From Phymorhynchus buccinoides (taxonomy: Eukaryota; Mollusca; Gastropoda; Neogastropoda; Raphitomidae), in NCBI GenBank assembly GCA_017654935.2, contig CM065690.1:1-64000 (forward strand): a stretch of DNA of 64,000 nt, in the 5' to 3' direction. The notes under the pieces are model-generated. The model was not told the origin of the DNA. It saw only the letters and a list, made by a program, of their open reading frames with translations, and did no database searches. The position numbers and the translations under genes are program-made. Positions 22,936 through 34,074 of this stretch are shown piece after piece. Within the stretch, counting starts at the first letter, position 1. Every line of letters begins with the position of its first letter.

Positions 22936-23195
22936 ATGAGAGAGAGAGAGATACGAGAGAGAGAGAGAGAGGATAGATTGACGATGAGATGGCTGGAGGG
23001 TATCATAGAGAGAGAGAGAGGAGAGAGAGAGAGAGAAGATGAAGAGAACAAAGAGAGACGAAGAGCGATGAGGAGAGAGAGAGAATGGAGAGATGAGAGA
23101 ATCGCGGATAGTCATGACCCCGGAGCCGAACATGAAGTAGGAGATCCTGGAGGAGAGAGAGAAGAGGAGGAAGTTGAGAGGAGGAGAGACGAAAC
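22936..23195. repeat. Purine-rich (GA)n block
   Basis: Alternating GAGAGA runs with GAAGA interruptions; possible H-DNA-forming polypurine strand. 23196-23880 beyond it has no gene. Confidence 0.8.
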
Positions 23196-23904
23196 GAATT
23201 TTATTTATACAGGGTAAGAGATAAGATTTGCTTTTTTTTTACACTAAGACCATGTGACCCAAACACGGAAACTAACAGACCAAAAAATAAGTAATGCCCC
23301 CAAAATACACTAAAAGTAACAGAAGGCATCAAAGCAATTCTGCAAACCATCATCCAAGAATAACAAATTATATACAAGCAAGCGCGAATCGCAATAGTTT
23401 GTGGCACGCGTATATTTTTACCACTCCAATCAAGAGTCACTCTCCCCTGGATTTTCAATAATTTCAATCTGTAAACCAGAATGTTAGTCTGCACCATTTT
23501 GTTAAACTTGTAATCTTTCTGAAACACATTTAAAACTATTTATCCTAATTATCGCATCGTAACGAAGAAGCACGGCATACTCGTCGTTGTTCGGTTGCCT
23601 AGTGTCTGTTATACGTATGTTTATTATTTTGTCCGCTTTAAAACTACATCATCTTTTAAAGAGCAGCTCAATTTGAAGTGCCCGCCCGATTTGAAGTGCT
23701 GCGACAATTTTGTGATAGCCTGGTCTCTAGCTCGATTTGAAGTGGCGACAAGTTTGGGAAAGACCGGGACAGACCCGACAGACCGACAGACTGACAAACA
23801 AAAATAGCAATGTAAGATGGAGAAGAGTGAAGCTTTGAGGGACAACCGACAGGACAATAGACGGAATTTGAATAAGTGTCAGAATGTCGTGTATTGTGTG
23901 TGGG

Positions 23905-24230
23905 TGGAGAGAGGAGAGAGAGGGAGAGAGGGGGGGGGGGAGAGGGGGCGGACAGACAAGTAGCTTGGTAGGCAAATAGGTAGAACAGACGATAAACAGA
24001 GGATATAAAGGGCATGTGTCATGTGCAATGATACATTATTTAAAAATCAGTTGCGATAAGTATAATCCTGAGGGGGGGGGGGGGGGGGGGGGGGGGGGTG
24101 GTTTTCGGGGGGTTCGGGGTGGAGAGTGTAGAGGGATAGCGAGAGGAGAGAGATGAGAGGGGGGAGAGCGAGAGCGAGAGGTGGCTAGAGACGATTCGAG
24201 ACCTGAGAGGGATAGAGAGAGAGAGATGGA
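23905..24230. repeat. G-rich / GA-rich low-complexity block with poly(G)
   Basis: Includes a run of about 26 G near 24072-24098 and GA repeats on both sides. Runs of this kind are often assembly- or read-error hot spots. Confidence 0.85.
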
Positions 24231-24401
24231 AGACGATACAACTTATACCAAAATTAAAGGGACACTAGGACAATAATAGATAAACAAACACAAAAAACCA
24301 CCGCCAAAAAACAGGTGACGTCTGGTCTTTTAGGTGATTAAACAAAGAAACAAAAGAACAGACGTTTAGCAGAGTACAGAGTAAGACTTTGTCAAGTAGG
24401 G

Positions 24402-24536
24402 CCACACACACACACACAACACCCACACACACACACACACACACACCCACACACACACACAACACACACACGCACGCACACGCACGCATGCACACGCACA
24501 CGACCACGACACACACACACACACACACACGACACA

Positions 24537-24586
<50 letters not shown>

Positions 24587-24625
24587 CACACACACAAACA
24601 CACACACACACACACAGACACACAC
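24402..24625. repeat. (CA)n microsatellite
   Basis: Nearly continuous CA repeat with CGCACGC islands. Confidence 0.9.
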
Positions 24626-24807
24626 GTGCATGCTTTTATGCAAACCGATACATGATATGCCTATGATATGCCTATGCTCCTAAATGAATGGGGTACAGGA
24701 CAAAAACAACAACAACATAGTATTGATTATAACAATGTTAACAAGTCGAATATGTCTACCACACCATCATGACTGGTCGTATGCGTAAAGCTTTATTCGC
24801 ATAAATT

Positions 24808-25060
24808 GTGTGTGTGTGTGTGTGATAGAAAGAGAGAGAGATAGAGAGAGGAGAGAGAGATAGAGAGAGGAGATGGGGGGTGGGGAGGAGAGAGAGAGAG
24901 AGAGAGAGGGTGGGAGGAAGAGGGAGAGAGACAGATAAGAGAGAGGGAGGAGAGAGAGAGAGAGAGAGCGAGAGAGCTTCAAAGAGATTAGAAAGAAGTC
25001 AGAGAGAGAGGGGGAGAGAGAGCGAGGAGAAGTTTGGAGAGATAGATAGGTTCATGATGA
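24808..25060. repeat. GT then GA microsatellite block
   Basis: (GT)9 followed by a 240-bp degenerate (GA)n/(GATA) polypurine tract. Confidence 0.85.
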
Positions 25061-25231
25061 TTTCCGATACTCTCTAGTTCGAGGGGAGAGAGAAGATTGA
25101 CTACTCTGGGGTTGGTGGGCAATATAGAGAAGAGAGAGTCAGAGAATATAAAATTATTTTCTACTTTGATAGTAGTGAGGTGTTTCTCTAAACTGGGCGT
25201 GTGGTCATGTGTGCGGTGTACGCGGCGCTCG

Positions 25232-25372
25232 TATGTATTATGATGTATTATGTATGTATGTATGTATGTATGTATGTATGTATGTATGTATGTATGTATG
25301 TATGTATGTATGTTGTTGTTTATTATGTATGTATTATGTATGATGTATGTATGTTGTATGTCTATGTATGAA
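25232..25372. repeat. (ATGT)n tetranucleotide microsatellite
   Basis: About 16 uninterrupted ATGT units at 25250-25312, with degenerate TGTATTATG units on both sides. Confidence 0.95.
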
Positions 25373-25470
25373 GCGTCTGCATGCCTGTGCATTCACACTG
25401 GGTTTCCTGTGCGTGTAGCACCGACAACATATAGAGGTCTGTTTCTCTTTCTTTCTTTCTTCTCTCCTAG

Positions 25471-25611
25471 CCCCGCGGAGAGTGGCAGACAATCACAAAT
25501 CTCGATGACCTCGTCTTCCCCCTGATGGTGATGCTGCTGATGGTCGCCATGGATAGGCGCCACTGGAGGCAAGGGGCCCCCCCCCTGGCCGGTGCCAAAG
25601 ACGGCCGCGAA
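25471..25611 (+). CDS. Candidate internal exon, unknown gene
   Basis: A 141-nt, phase-0 open segment (47 codons) is bounded by textbook splice sites: a long polypyrimidine tract ending TTCTCTCCTAG before it, and GAA|GTAAGTG after it. It encodes a short polar stretch (EWQTITNLDDLVF), then a hydrophobic run (PLMVMLLMVAM) and a basic/Gly segment. The G+C content is higher than the surroundings. I do not recognise the protein; the hydrophobic run could be part of a membrane segment. The opposite strand is also open (His/Gln-rich) but has weaker splice signals. Neighbouring exons were not found. Confidence 0.35.
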
Positions 25612-25669
25612 GTAAGTGTGCACTCATCCTCCCCCTCGCCCCCCCTCCCCCCCCCCCCACCCACCCCCC

Positions 25670-26680
25670 CTGCTGGGGCTCCGGGGTCGTTTTGCATAAT
25701 AGTCCCCCCCCTTCTGGAAGTTTTGTTCTTGTCATTTTACTCTCATCTGTCACTCTCTTTGACCTCTGGCCTTTTCCCCTTTTTGCTTATTTGTCTATCG
25801 TATTCTTCTTTCTTGGCCTATGACCTTGTAGCGGTCCATTCTCCTCCAGCCTTTCGTTTTTCTTCTTCACGAAACACATTTGAAAAAAAAAAAAAAACCT
25901 ACAACATTTTTCCTCCTTCAGAGTCCGCCAAGATCGAACTTGTCTTGCCGCGGGCCTAACTATTAGATTCTTTTTAGTAGGCGCTAATAACGGGCAAGGC
26001 ATGACCGCATCTCGCATCTGCGCTGTCACATTGACTAGGGAAGGTGGTCCTGATGCGCGAATCGAAGAAGAAGAAAAAAAAGAAGTAAGCAGAAGACGTG
26101 TGCAACGTGCAATCTATTCATCTCCTCAGTCTCCACCCCTCCCCACCCCAGCCCTCTCTTTCCCCTGCTCCCACCCTCTTGTTTTCTTCAACTTATTTTT
26201 TGTTGGGGAGATGGCTCAGCCACAAACCTATAACTCACTTTGTCGGTCTGTCTGTCTGTTGGTCGTTCGGGGTCGTGTCGTCCAAAATGTGTCGGCACAT
26301 ATTGTAAAGAGAAAAAAATACTTGGGCATAAAGTAGACATTTCATCTGGTCCATAATCTACGTCCTTAGGTATTCTGGGAAAATAATTGTATAACTGAAC
26401 AGGTCCGCCCATGGAATCTTCATTTTAAAGGGCGTACAAAATAATACAACATTAACGTAAATACGATACAGACACTGCAACAGACACGACGAGTATGGCG
26501 TGTGGCTTCTTTCTTTCGATGAGGCATAAGTAGGATAATAGTTTTAAATGATTTTTAAAAGGATATAAAAAGTTAGGCGAAAATGGTGGGGCAGAAGATA
26601 ACCTTCTGGTTTTACATGATTAACTATGATCGGAAAAGTGGCGAGGGAGGCGACTCAGTTATGTAATGGATTGGAGTGGT
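25670..26680 (+). repeat. Diverged ~1-kb duplication, copy 1 (partner about 30885-32215)
   Basis: Collinear with 30885-32215 through many blocks: CTTCTGGAAGTT, TCTGTC.CTCT.TTGAC, GCATGACCGCATCT / GCATGACGCATCT, CACAAACCTATAACT, TTTGTCGGTCTG, TACTTGGGCATAAAGTA, TACAGACACTGCAACA and GGCGACTC. Substitutions and indels are frequent. A (GAAGAAGAAG) tract occurs in both near the middle, so each copy may be two adjacent mobile units. No coding frame is conserved between the copies. Confidence 0.65.
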
Positions 26681-27102
26681 AAAAATAGACCGCTGCCACA
26701 AAACGAGTGCGAATCTGCGCGCGTTGTTTTTATATAATAAGGTGGATTCCCCTCGTCCGTACAGAGGATTTTGCAAAGTAAACACGTATTTGACGATCGA
26801 CCCAGAAAGACGCCTTTTCATAAAGATCAGTACACTCAACGTTGTCTCTGGTTGCGCTAGACATTAAACCCGTCAAAACGTAACGGGGCGATCTCCTTCT
26901 TGGCGGAGATGCGGGCGAGAGTAGCCATTTTGGATTGGGTGGGTGAAGGTCACTCATTGTGGTTAATCGGGTGTTTTTTTTTTTGTAGTGCAGTAAAGTT
27001 CTTATCAAAAAAAAAGAAAAAAAAAAAGACGGAGCTATTTCCTTTGTTGTGAGCGAAAAACCAAACCAACCAACCCCTTTACATAATCTGTATAGAATTG
27101 TT

Positions 27103-27417
27103 TTAATAAAGAATAAAAAAAAAGGCTTGTATAGCGAAAATTTCACGTGTAAAAACAACCAACATTTGTCTAACTGACAGAGCCGATAGGGGGCCGTTAG
27201 AAAACGAGTACTGCATGCACGACTTCTCTTTGGTGAAAGAACATTTGACTTCCAATCCACCCTCCGCAAGGAGGAATCGCCGCACATTTAGCGGATTTGA
27301 CTTTATACAAACGCAGAGCAACAGTGAGGTGTTGCAATCTCTGTATGGGTGTTTTCCTGGGTGTATGTCTAGGACGTGTTTCTGCGATAGAAACTCATTC
27401 CGTACTTCTTTGGCCAT
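27103..27417 (-). CDS. Unassigned 104-codon open frame
   Basis: A minus-strand frame of non-repetitive composition (for example IKSNPLNVRRFLLAEGGLEVK). It is preceded in another register by a short coding-like end (FVKGVPNIKGDNLTEE then stop at about 27436). No domain, splice pattern or homologue could be recognised. It could be the relic of a mobile-element protein or a chance frame. Confidence 0.2.
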   Translation of the reverse strand: MAKEVRNEFLSQKHVLDIHPGKHPYRDCNTSLLLCVCIKSNPLNVRRFLLAEGGLEVKCSFTKEKSCMQYSFSNGPLSALSVRQMLVVFTREIFAIQAFFFILY

Positions 27418-27805
27418 AAAAAGCTACTCCTCCGTCAGGTTGTCCCCTTTAATGTTGGGCACACCTTTCACAAACACGGGGTGTTTAGAATTATAGCAAA
27501 ATCACCAACTTGTGAGGGTTTTGTTTACATAAAGAAAACAACTACAGGATTGGGCATTTTAATCCGTTTGACATTATTTTTTAGTAAGCACGTTTCTTAT
27601 TATATATCGCAGGTATCAGAGAGATACGCAGAGATTCTGTTTAATCAAGCCTATTTCTTAAATAATTATCTTTAATTAAATGACTATAATCTATTGATCT
27701 TCATATAATAGTGGGAAAAGTTTTCTTATAGGGCAGAGGAGAAGGCTAAGCCTAGATTTCTTTAAAATAATGTAATCGTTTATTAGACTGAGTTTTCTAA
27801 GTTTT

Positions 27806-28070
27806 ATAATAATAATAATAATAATGATAATAATGGATCGATTATGATGATGTGATGATGATGATGATGATGATGCTGATTATATAATAATAATAAAATA
27901 ATATAATAATAACGCAAGAACGACAACGCCAAAACGACAATAATAATAATAACTAATAATAAAAGGGAAATAATAATATAATATAATAATAATAATGAAG
28001 AAGATAATAATAATAATAATAATAAAATAAAAAAAAAATAATAAAATAATAATACAACGAACAACACCAC

Positions 28071-28102
<32 letters not shown>
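27806..28102. repeat. (AAT)n trinucleotide microsatellite
   Basis: Degenerate AATAAT array with a short GATGATGAT segment at 27845-27872. The Leu/Ile-rich frames over it are artefacts. Confidence 0.95.
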
Positions 28103-28103
<1 letters not shown>

Positions 28104-28139
28104 TTAATAATATAATCAATAGGGTAGGTAGTTCTTCTT

Positions 28140-28960
28140 TTGACATATCTAAAGGCGTTTGACACAAGTGGGCACCACTTTGCTGTACCAAACTCTTTGG
28201 CGCAAAAAACTTGGTGGTATTCGTGGACAGTTGCTTGCGAGTGGTTTGGCTGACTAGTTAGAGGGAGCGCAGACGCGACGAATCAAGCAGTTGTTCTAAA
28301 AAGGTAGTACATCGCCCTTTCTCGCCGTGTCGTGGCAGGCGTCCTCTCAGGTTCTGTCCTCGGACCTCTACTCTATCTTGTCTATATTATGCTATTGTAA
28401 ATGAATTGAATCTATCATCAAGCTTTTTGCTGATGATACTAGTATGTATTTGAGGCCTTTGAAAATACTGACATAAGAAGAACATATAGCGAACAGAAAA
28501 TTTAAAATTCGGATTTAGCAAAAGATTAACAGATTGGCATCACATGGAAGTTAATTTAATCAACCTAAAACAGAATTGATGACAATCGTCAACAAAGACA
28601 CTTTCTCTCACAAACACCACCATTAATTATTTAACGATGTAGTACTTGTCATGAGAGACAGACAACCCACAAACACACTAGTGAGGTTATCATTCACATT
28701 AATTGCAAGTGGAAGCTCCATATCAAATCTATTCTATCTAAGTGTCGCGTACACTTGTTGCTACCAGGCTTGTTGCTTGCCTTAGTCATATACAAATACG
28801 CGAACTTAATTCGTAAAAGCGCTTGTAACAATGTATATGAAATCGTTTATTATTTTGTCCCATTTATGAGACTTTTCAGTTATGTGTCATTGACGACACT
28901 GCCAAACGCAAAAACAAGTCAGAAGATCTTGAACAAATAACATCTGGATGCCTCAGAACA
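28140..28960 (+). pseudogene. LINE reverse transcriptase relic (CR1/Jockey-like)
   Basis: Translating across several frames shows reverse-transcriptase landmarks in the right order: DISK-x-FD (28141), GVLSGSVLGPLLY (about 28338, motif for the palm entry), FADDTS (about 28428, the catalytic Asp pair), a KTELM segment (about 28568), KWKLHIKSIL (about 28708) and a hydrophobic RPL-like tail. Frameshifts separate almost every motif, so the copy is dead or the sequence is error-rich. No endonuclease or 3' tail was resolved; 28961-29790 beyond it has no gene. Confidence 0.75.
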
Positions 28961-29790
28961 ATTACTTGGCTTCAGTCGCGATGGACTGAGCCATAAAAGC
29001 TGGTACTAACTGAAACCAGGATTCAATTTTTAAAAGTAAGGGCGGCGTCGTCATAAATAATTTGTATTAGACCCAATTGATTGTGAACGGTTTGTCATGT
29101 ACCTATGTATTTAATCAATTGCCTCGCTCCAGCTATGATTGCATCAATCAATCGCCTACCATAGGGGGGAGCCGGATATCCCTCTAGAGGAGACAATCAG
29201 TCCTAGATTTAGGATTAGAACTGTATAAATCCTGCTTATTTCCTCCACTACTAACTGTCCTTTGAATAGGCCTTATCCGGAGATATCAAGACTATGGCGA
29301 TTCTGCATCTAGTGTCTTAAACATTAAAGCGTTTTCTCAGTAGCGAAGTATAGGCACAGTTCCCCCTTATTACTACTTACAAGATCGACTGTCTGAAATA
29401 ATTAATTTGTAAATTAAGACTCGGCAAATGAGTGATTTGCGTAATGATTTATCTCCCAACGGACTATATTCTGAACAAAGCGCCAGCTTGTATTTGCAAG
29501 CACCTGTAGAAGATGGCGATGTCACTTTCTCTGTCACTGTCCCCTTTTTCGCAACGGGGCCCAAAAAAAAAAATAGACAGAACTATCGACCTTATTACCT
29601 TACGATGTCAAAACAAATGTATCATTGCTTTTGTTCGGTCACAAGCCGTTATAAAAACCCAAAGTGAAAATAGAATACAACTCAGCTTGATTCTATTATA
29701 ATTTCATCCAACTGTCAACAGACTTTTGGCAGATAATTGTCTCTAATGTGTGTCCTGTTGTGACTCGTCTACATTTAAGCCCTGGTTTGT

Positions 29791-29814
29791 ATAATTTCCG
29801 TTAACGGAAATTAT
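29791..29814. repeat. 24-bp perfect palindrome
   Basis: Perfectly self-complementary around GTTAAC (arms ATAATTTCCGTT). No element boundary was recognised around it. Confidence 0.9.
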
Positions 29815-30553
29815 TGATTTTGTGCGTTTTGCAAAACGGCGGTGGCGCGTCTGCAGCCTTGCCCCTGCAACATCAGAATGGCAAAAAATTTTGATTAGAG
29901 AGTTTTATGCATTATATACGTTTTCTCAATCGCATCGGCGTTGTGTGCGTGATTTACATTCATCATGTTTACTTAACTTTGGTTGGTGGTTAAAAAACTC
30001 TTCCTGTTTTCTTACGTTGTGTTGCTGCTTTTAGTTTTTCGTCTTTTCTTGTTGCCCAATGCTCGTACACGTTGATAGTGTACCACTACAGTATCGTTCT
30101 GACGGTTGTGCAGGTTAGTCGTGCCGAGGGGTGTAGTCTTCCTTTCCAGCCGGTTGTGTTGCAGGTGGATGCCAGCAATTCCACTATGTAATTGAAAAAT
30201 GTTGGAGTGGCCTTGCATGAAACGTCCTCTCACACATTGGTGCATCTGTTGTTTCACTCTAACTGTGGATGTCTTATTAAATTATGTGCTGACTTTGTGT
30301 GCTTTTTACACTATAACTAATTTGTACGACAAATTCTTGTTTCACAACCAATAATAACTGAATAATAATAATAATAACTATCTGGAATGACCTGTAACTC
30401 TTGATAAATAATATAATTACGCTAACATAACGATATTGTGACGGGTCTAAGAGATGGTGTCCTTTCATTCTTCTTCTTCGAAAATTCAACAGAAATGGGC
30501 TTAGTAGATAGATGATGGACGATTTTGGAATTTTCCTGCAATTATAAGGTGCG

Positions 30554-30850
30554 CATTCAGCCCTGAGGCCTGTCTGTAATACTCCACTTTGTGACGTCAG
30601 TGGTGTCCATGACAAATATCCATTCAGCCCTGAGGCCTGTCTGTAATACTCCACTTTGTGACGTCAGTAGTGTCCATGACAAACCATCCATTCAGCCCTG
30701 AGGCCTGTCTGTAATACTCCACTTAGTGACGTCAGTGGTGTCCATGACAAACTATCCACTCAGCCCTGAGGCCTGTGTGTGATACTCCACTTTGTGACGT
30801 CACCGATGTTCATGACAAACTATCCATTCAGCCCTGAGGCCTGTGTGTAA
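30554..30850. repeat. 68-bp tandem array with a TGACGTCA in most units
   Basis: Units start CATTCAGCCCTGAGGCCTGT at 30554, 30621, 30689, 30757 (CACTCAG) and 30825, a period of 67-68 bp, about 4.4 copies. Each complete unit contains GTGACGTCA, the full palindromic CRE/ATF site, at about +39. The array sits immediately before copy 2 of the 1-kb duplication. Confidence 0.9.
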
Positions 30851-30884
30851 TCTGTTTGGAGTCTGTAAACAATTACACCCTTCA

Positions 30885-32215
30885 CTGACCCTGGGGATCT
30901 TTTGCACAAATAGCTACCCCGCTTCTGGAAGTTCTGTGCTTGTAGCTCCCTCTAATCTGTCGCTCTCCTTGACTCTGCCTTTTCCCTTTGCTTACTGTCA
31001 TCTACTGTCTTTCTGCCTTACTGGTTCATTCTCCTGTCTTTCTTTTCTAGAAACTCTTTCAAAGATTTTCTCAAGACGGACATGCTGGGCCTATTTCTTA
31101 GTTAGGCGCATTACGACAGCATGACGCATCTGTGCTCATATGACACGAAGCTGAGCGATCGACGAAGAAGAAGCTGAGTGTCTGTAAAGAATGAACTTCT
31201 TCTTTAATATGGTCTTTAAATCGTCTATTGAAGCGCTTTGGAAAAGAGTGGGTCCAGTCATTTTCTACGGCATTTCTACACTAGGCTAGACTATTAGACT
31301 ACTGCATCTTTCTCAAAAATGGGCTGACGCTCACCCTACAACTTTAAACGCTCATAAACTCTGGAGCAGAAAAAAAAGATACCAATAAGTGGTTCTTGTA
31401 TCATTAGAAAGATTTTCACAAACATATTATTTTCTCTGATGTCAGTTTGACACTTAATGTCCCTTTTTGTGGTGCTGGGTCACAAGAGAGATTGATTATT
31501 CGAAAAATAATGGAGGATTGAACATCAAATGAGGTAAGCTTATAGTGCAAAGGTGCGTCACCTAAGAGTATTTTGATTATTTTATTTTATATAATACAGT
31601 ATGGCCTTAGCGATACAGGGAATCTTTTTTTGTGGGTGTGGCTCAAGCACAAACCTATAACTACAACACCATATAACTCAGCAACCTTTGTCGGTCTGAG
31701 TCTGTCTGTCCAAGAATTGTCTCGGGCACATATTGACAAAAATTGTCACACCTATAACAAAATTGTCACACATATTAACAAAAATTGTCGCACATACTTC
31801 ATCAAAATTGTCGCACCATATTAGATAAAAAGAAAAGAAATACTTGGGCATAAAGTAACATTTCATTCAGTTTATCTACATATCATACATATTCCTAACG
31901 TATGGAAAAGATTTATATATACTGAACAGACCACATGAATGCTTCATTTTAAAGAGTACAAAAATAATAAACATGCCGTAATACAGACACTGCAACAACA
32001 CGACTAGTATGCATGAGCGGTGCTGACGGTGCTACAACCTTTCATGAGCGATACAGTAGGATAAATAGGTTTTAAATGTTGTCCAAAAGATATAAACAAA
32101 ACAAATTACTAAAATGGTGCAGAGACTAACATCTGGTTTAGCAGATTTTAAAATTATCTGAGCGAAGAAATAAGCCAGGGACGGCGACTCCTGTGCATGT
32201 AATGCATGTGCTCGC
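30885..32215 (+). repeat. Diverged ~1-kb duplication, copy 2 (partner 25670-26680)
   Basis: See copy 1. This copy is longer because of extra sequence at 31140-31620 and a local amplification of ACAAAATTGTCGCACATA-type units at 31736-31815. Confidence 0.65.
31736..31818. repeat. Short tandem repeat (about 24 bp, ACAAAAATTGTCRCACAT)
   Basis: Four imperfect units of ACAAAAATTGTCGCACATA within the duplicated segment; the other copy has a single equivalent. Confidence 0.75.
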
Positions 32216-34070
32216 AGGTGCGTAAAATTACAGACGCCATGTCTTCGGGCTCCGTGCAGCCACAAACGATTGCGATAGCCGCGAGCATTGTTTGTCACAT
32301 TTTATAGTTGAAGAAATAACGGGAGTCCATCGCCTATTGTGTGTGTTATTGTTTCCATTAAGTAGGGGCTACACGTGTGGCTAATGTCATTAGCAATCTT
32401 ATGTCAATATGTATAAGCGAATTGAATAATCGGGGAGGACGTTGCGGAGGCCAAGAGAGGAGATAACAAAATTGGTCGCTAAAGGCGCACTTAGGCAAAT
32501 TCTTTTTGAAATGATGCTCTGTTTGTCCTCACTTTGGTTCTGTACTCCACGCACTGCGCTAGGTGGATGGTATACGCAGTCCTACTTGGTGGAGTGGGAG
32601 TTAATTAAGAAAAGAGTATTCACAATTTGTTCAATTTTCGTTATGGTCACAATTACTCTATTCTTTTAACTTTAAACTTACGCGTTTATTATAATAGTTG
32701 CATACGTCATGTTTAGCGCGGCACTATGGTCAGCAACTTTCACGTGCACAATACAATCATGAGCACTAAGTATAATCTGCGTACATATCATTTTATATAG
32801 ATATGAGATAAGGGGCACACACGCCTGCACACACAGCATATGTATTAATAAATAAAAACTACAATATTCATATATAAAATTTATTAGATAAATACTAAAA
32901 ATGTTTGTTAATATCGAGCATCAGAATCAAGATCGTTACAAGAACTTGGAATCTTGATCTATGTTTCTGATAAAAAAGCCAATAGAGGTGCTAGTTTGGT
33001 TGTTTCGCTCCTTTTTTAAGGAGGCAAGACAGCCCAGATCGACACAGAGCAGTCTGTTTCCGTTTCGTGCTGTGCTCACCTGCATGGCTGTAATCTCATC
33101 AGTGAACACGGGCTTGAGGATCTTTTAGCGCGACAAGTCATGTGGGCAGTGTTTGAGTCCACCTCTACAACAATCTCCTTTCCACAGTGGGAATGTGTAT
33201 ATTTCCTGTTGGTACTATTAAGGCACCAACCGCAAAAAAAAAAGGCGAAGACCGAGCGCTCAGACATTCAACTAAACCAAAACAATCACAAGAAAGTAAG
33301 AATCTTTATGTAAAACAGGTGACGTCATCCAAACAATGTTTCCTGCCAAACGTTAAAATATGGACTAGAAGATAAACGGACGAACCCACCAGACAGAGGC
33401 CCAGCGAAGCTGAAGATGGTATACATCCTAATCATGATAAAAAATAGATTTTGACGCAAAGTAGACACGGTGGGGGTGGACCGGGATGAGTACAGAAGAA
33501 GATGGACAGGAGGGAGAGAGACAAAAGTAAGATATAATGCTGCGAATTTCGCGGACGTCCGGCGAAACCGGTACTCAGAGTAATCGGTACTGGCGTATAC
33601 CTAGGTACTGAGGGCGTTACCTACGTGGTACTTCGCGGTGCTCTAGTTTGACAGATGACTTCTGCAAGGCAGCCTGCACGCAAATTAACGAGAGCTCTAG
33701 TAGGTTGTTTGTTTGTGTCCTCTCTCAGCAGGCACTCGGTTCCATGCCTAATAAGGTGGTCATGCTGCTGATACCCGTCATTAGCGGACTCGGAAGAGAC
33801 TGCAAGGATGTCTATCATGGAACATGCTTGAGCTCAACAGGTACACGCGAAAGGCAACAACGGCGGATTAACGCAGAAGAAGCGACTCCATGGTGGAGTG
33901 GCGCTTGAAAGGCCGGGAGATCAGTCGGGACCTTGATCCTACAAACGCCACTGCACGCCTCACAGAATACCACGTCTCTATGTGTGCACAATCACCCTCA
34001 TATGGAAGCCAGCTTGTTCATTTCCTGGTATAGCGAAGGGGAACTCGCCCGCCCCCGACCCGGGTGTGAC
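32216..34070. other. Intergenic, no assignable feature
   Basis: AT-rich up to 33.4 kb, then a G+C-richer stretch (33.5-34.0 kb) with short open frames on both strands. One example, plus 33648-33908, has a hydrophobic run VVMLLIPVIS. Nothing was recognised. Confidence 0.4.
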
Positions 34071-34074
34071 CCGT

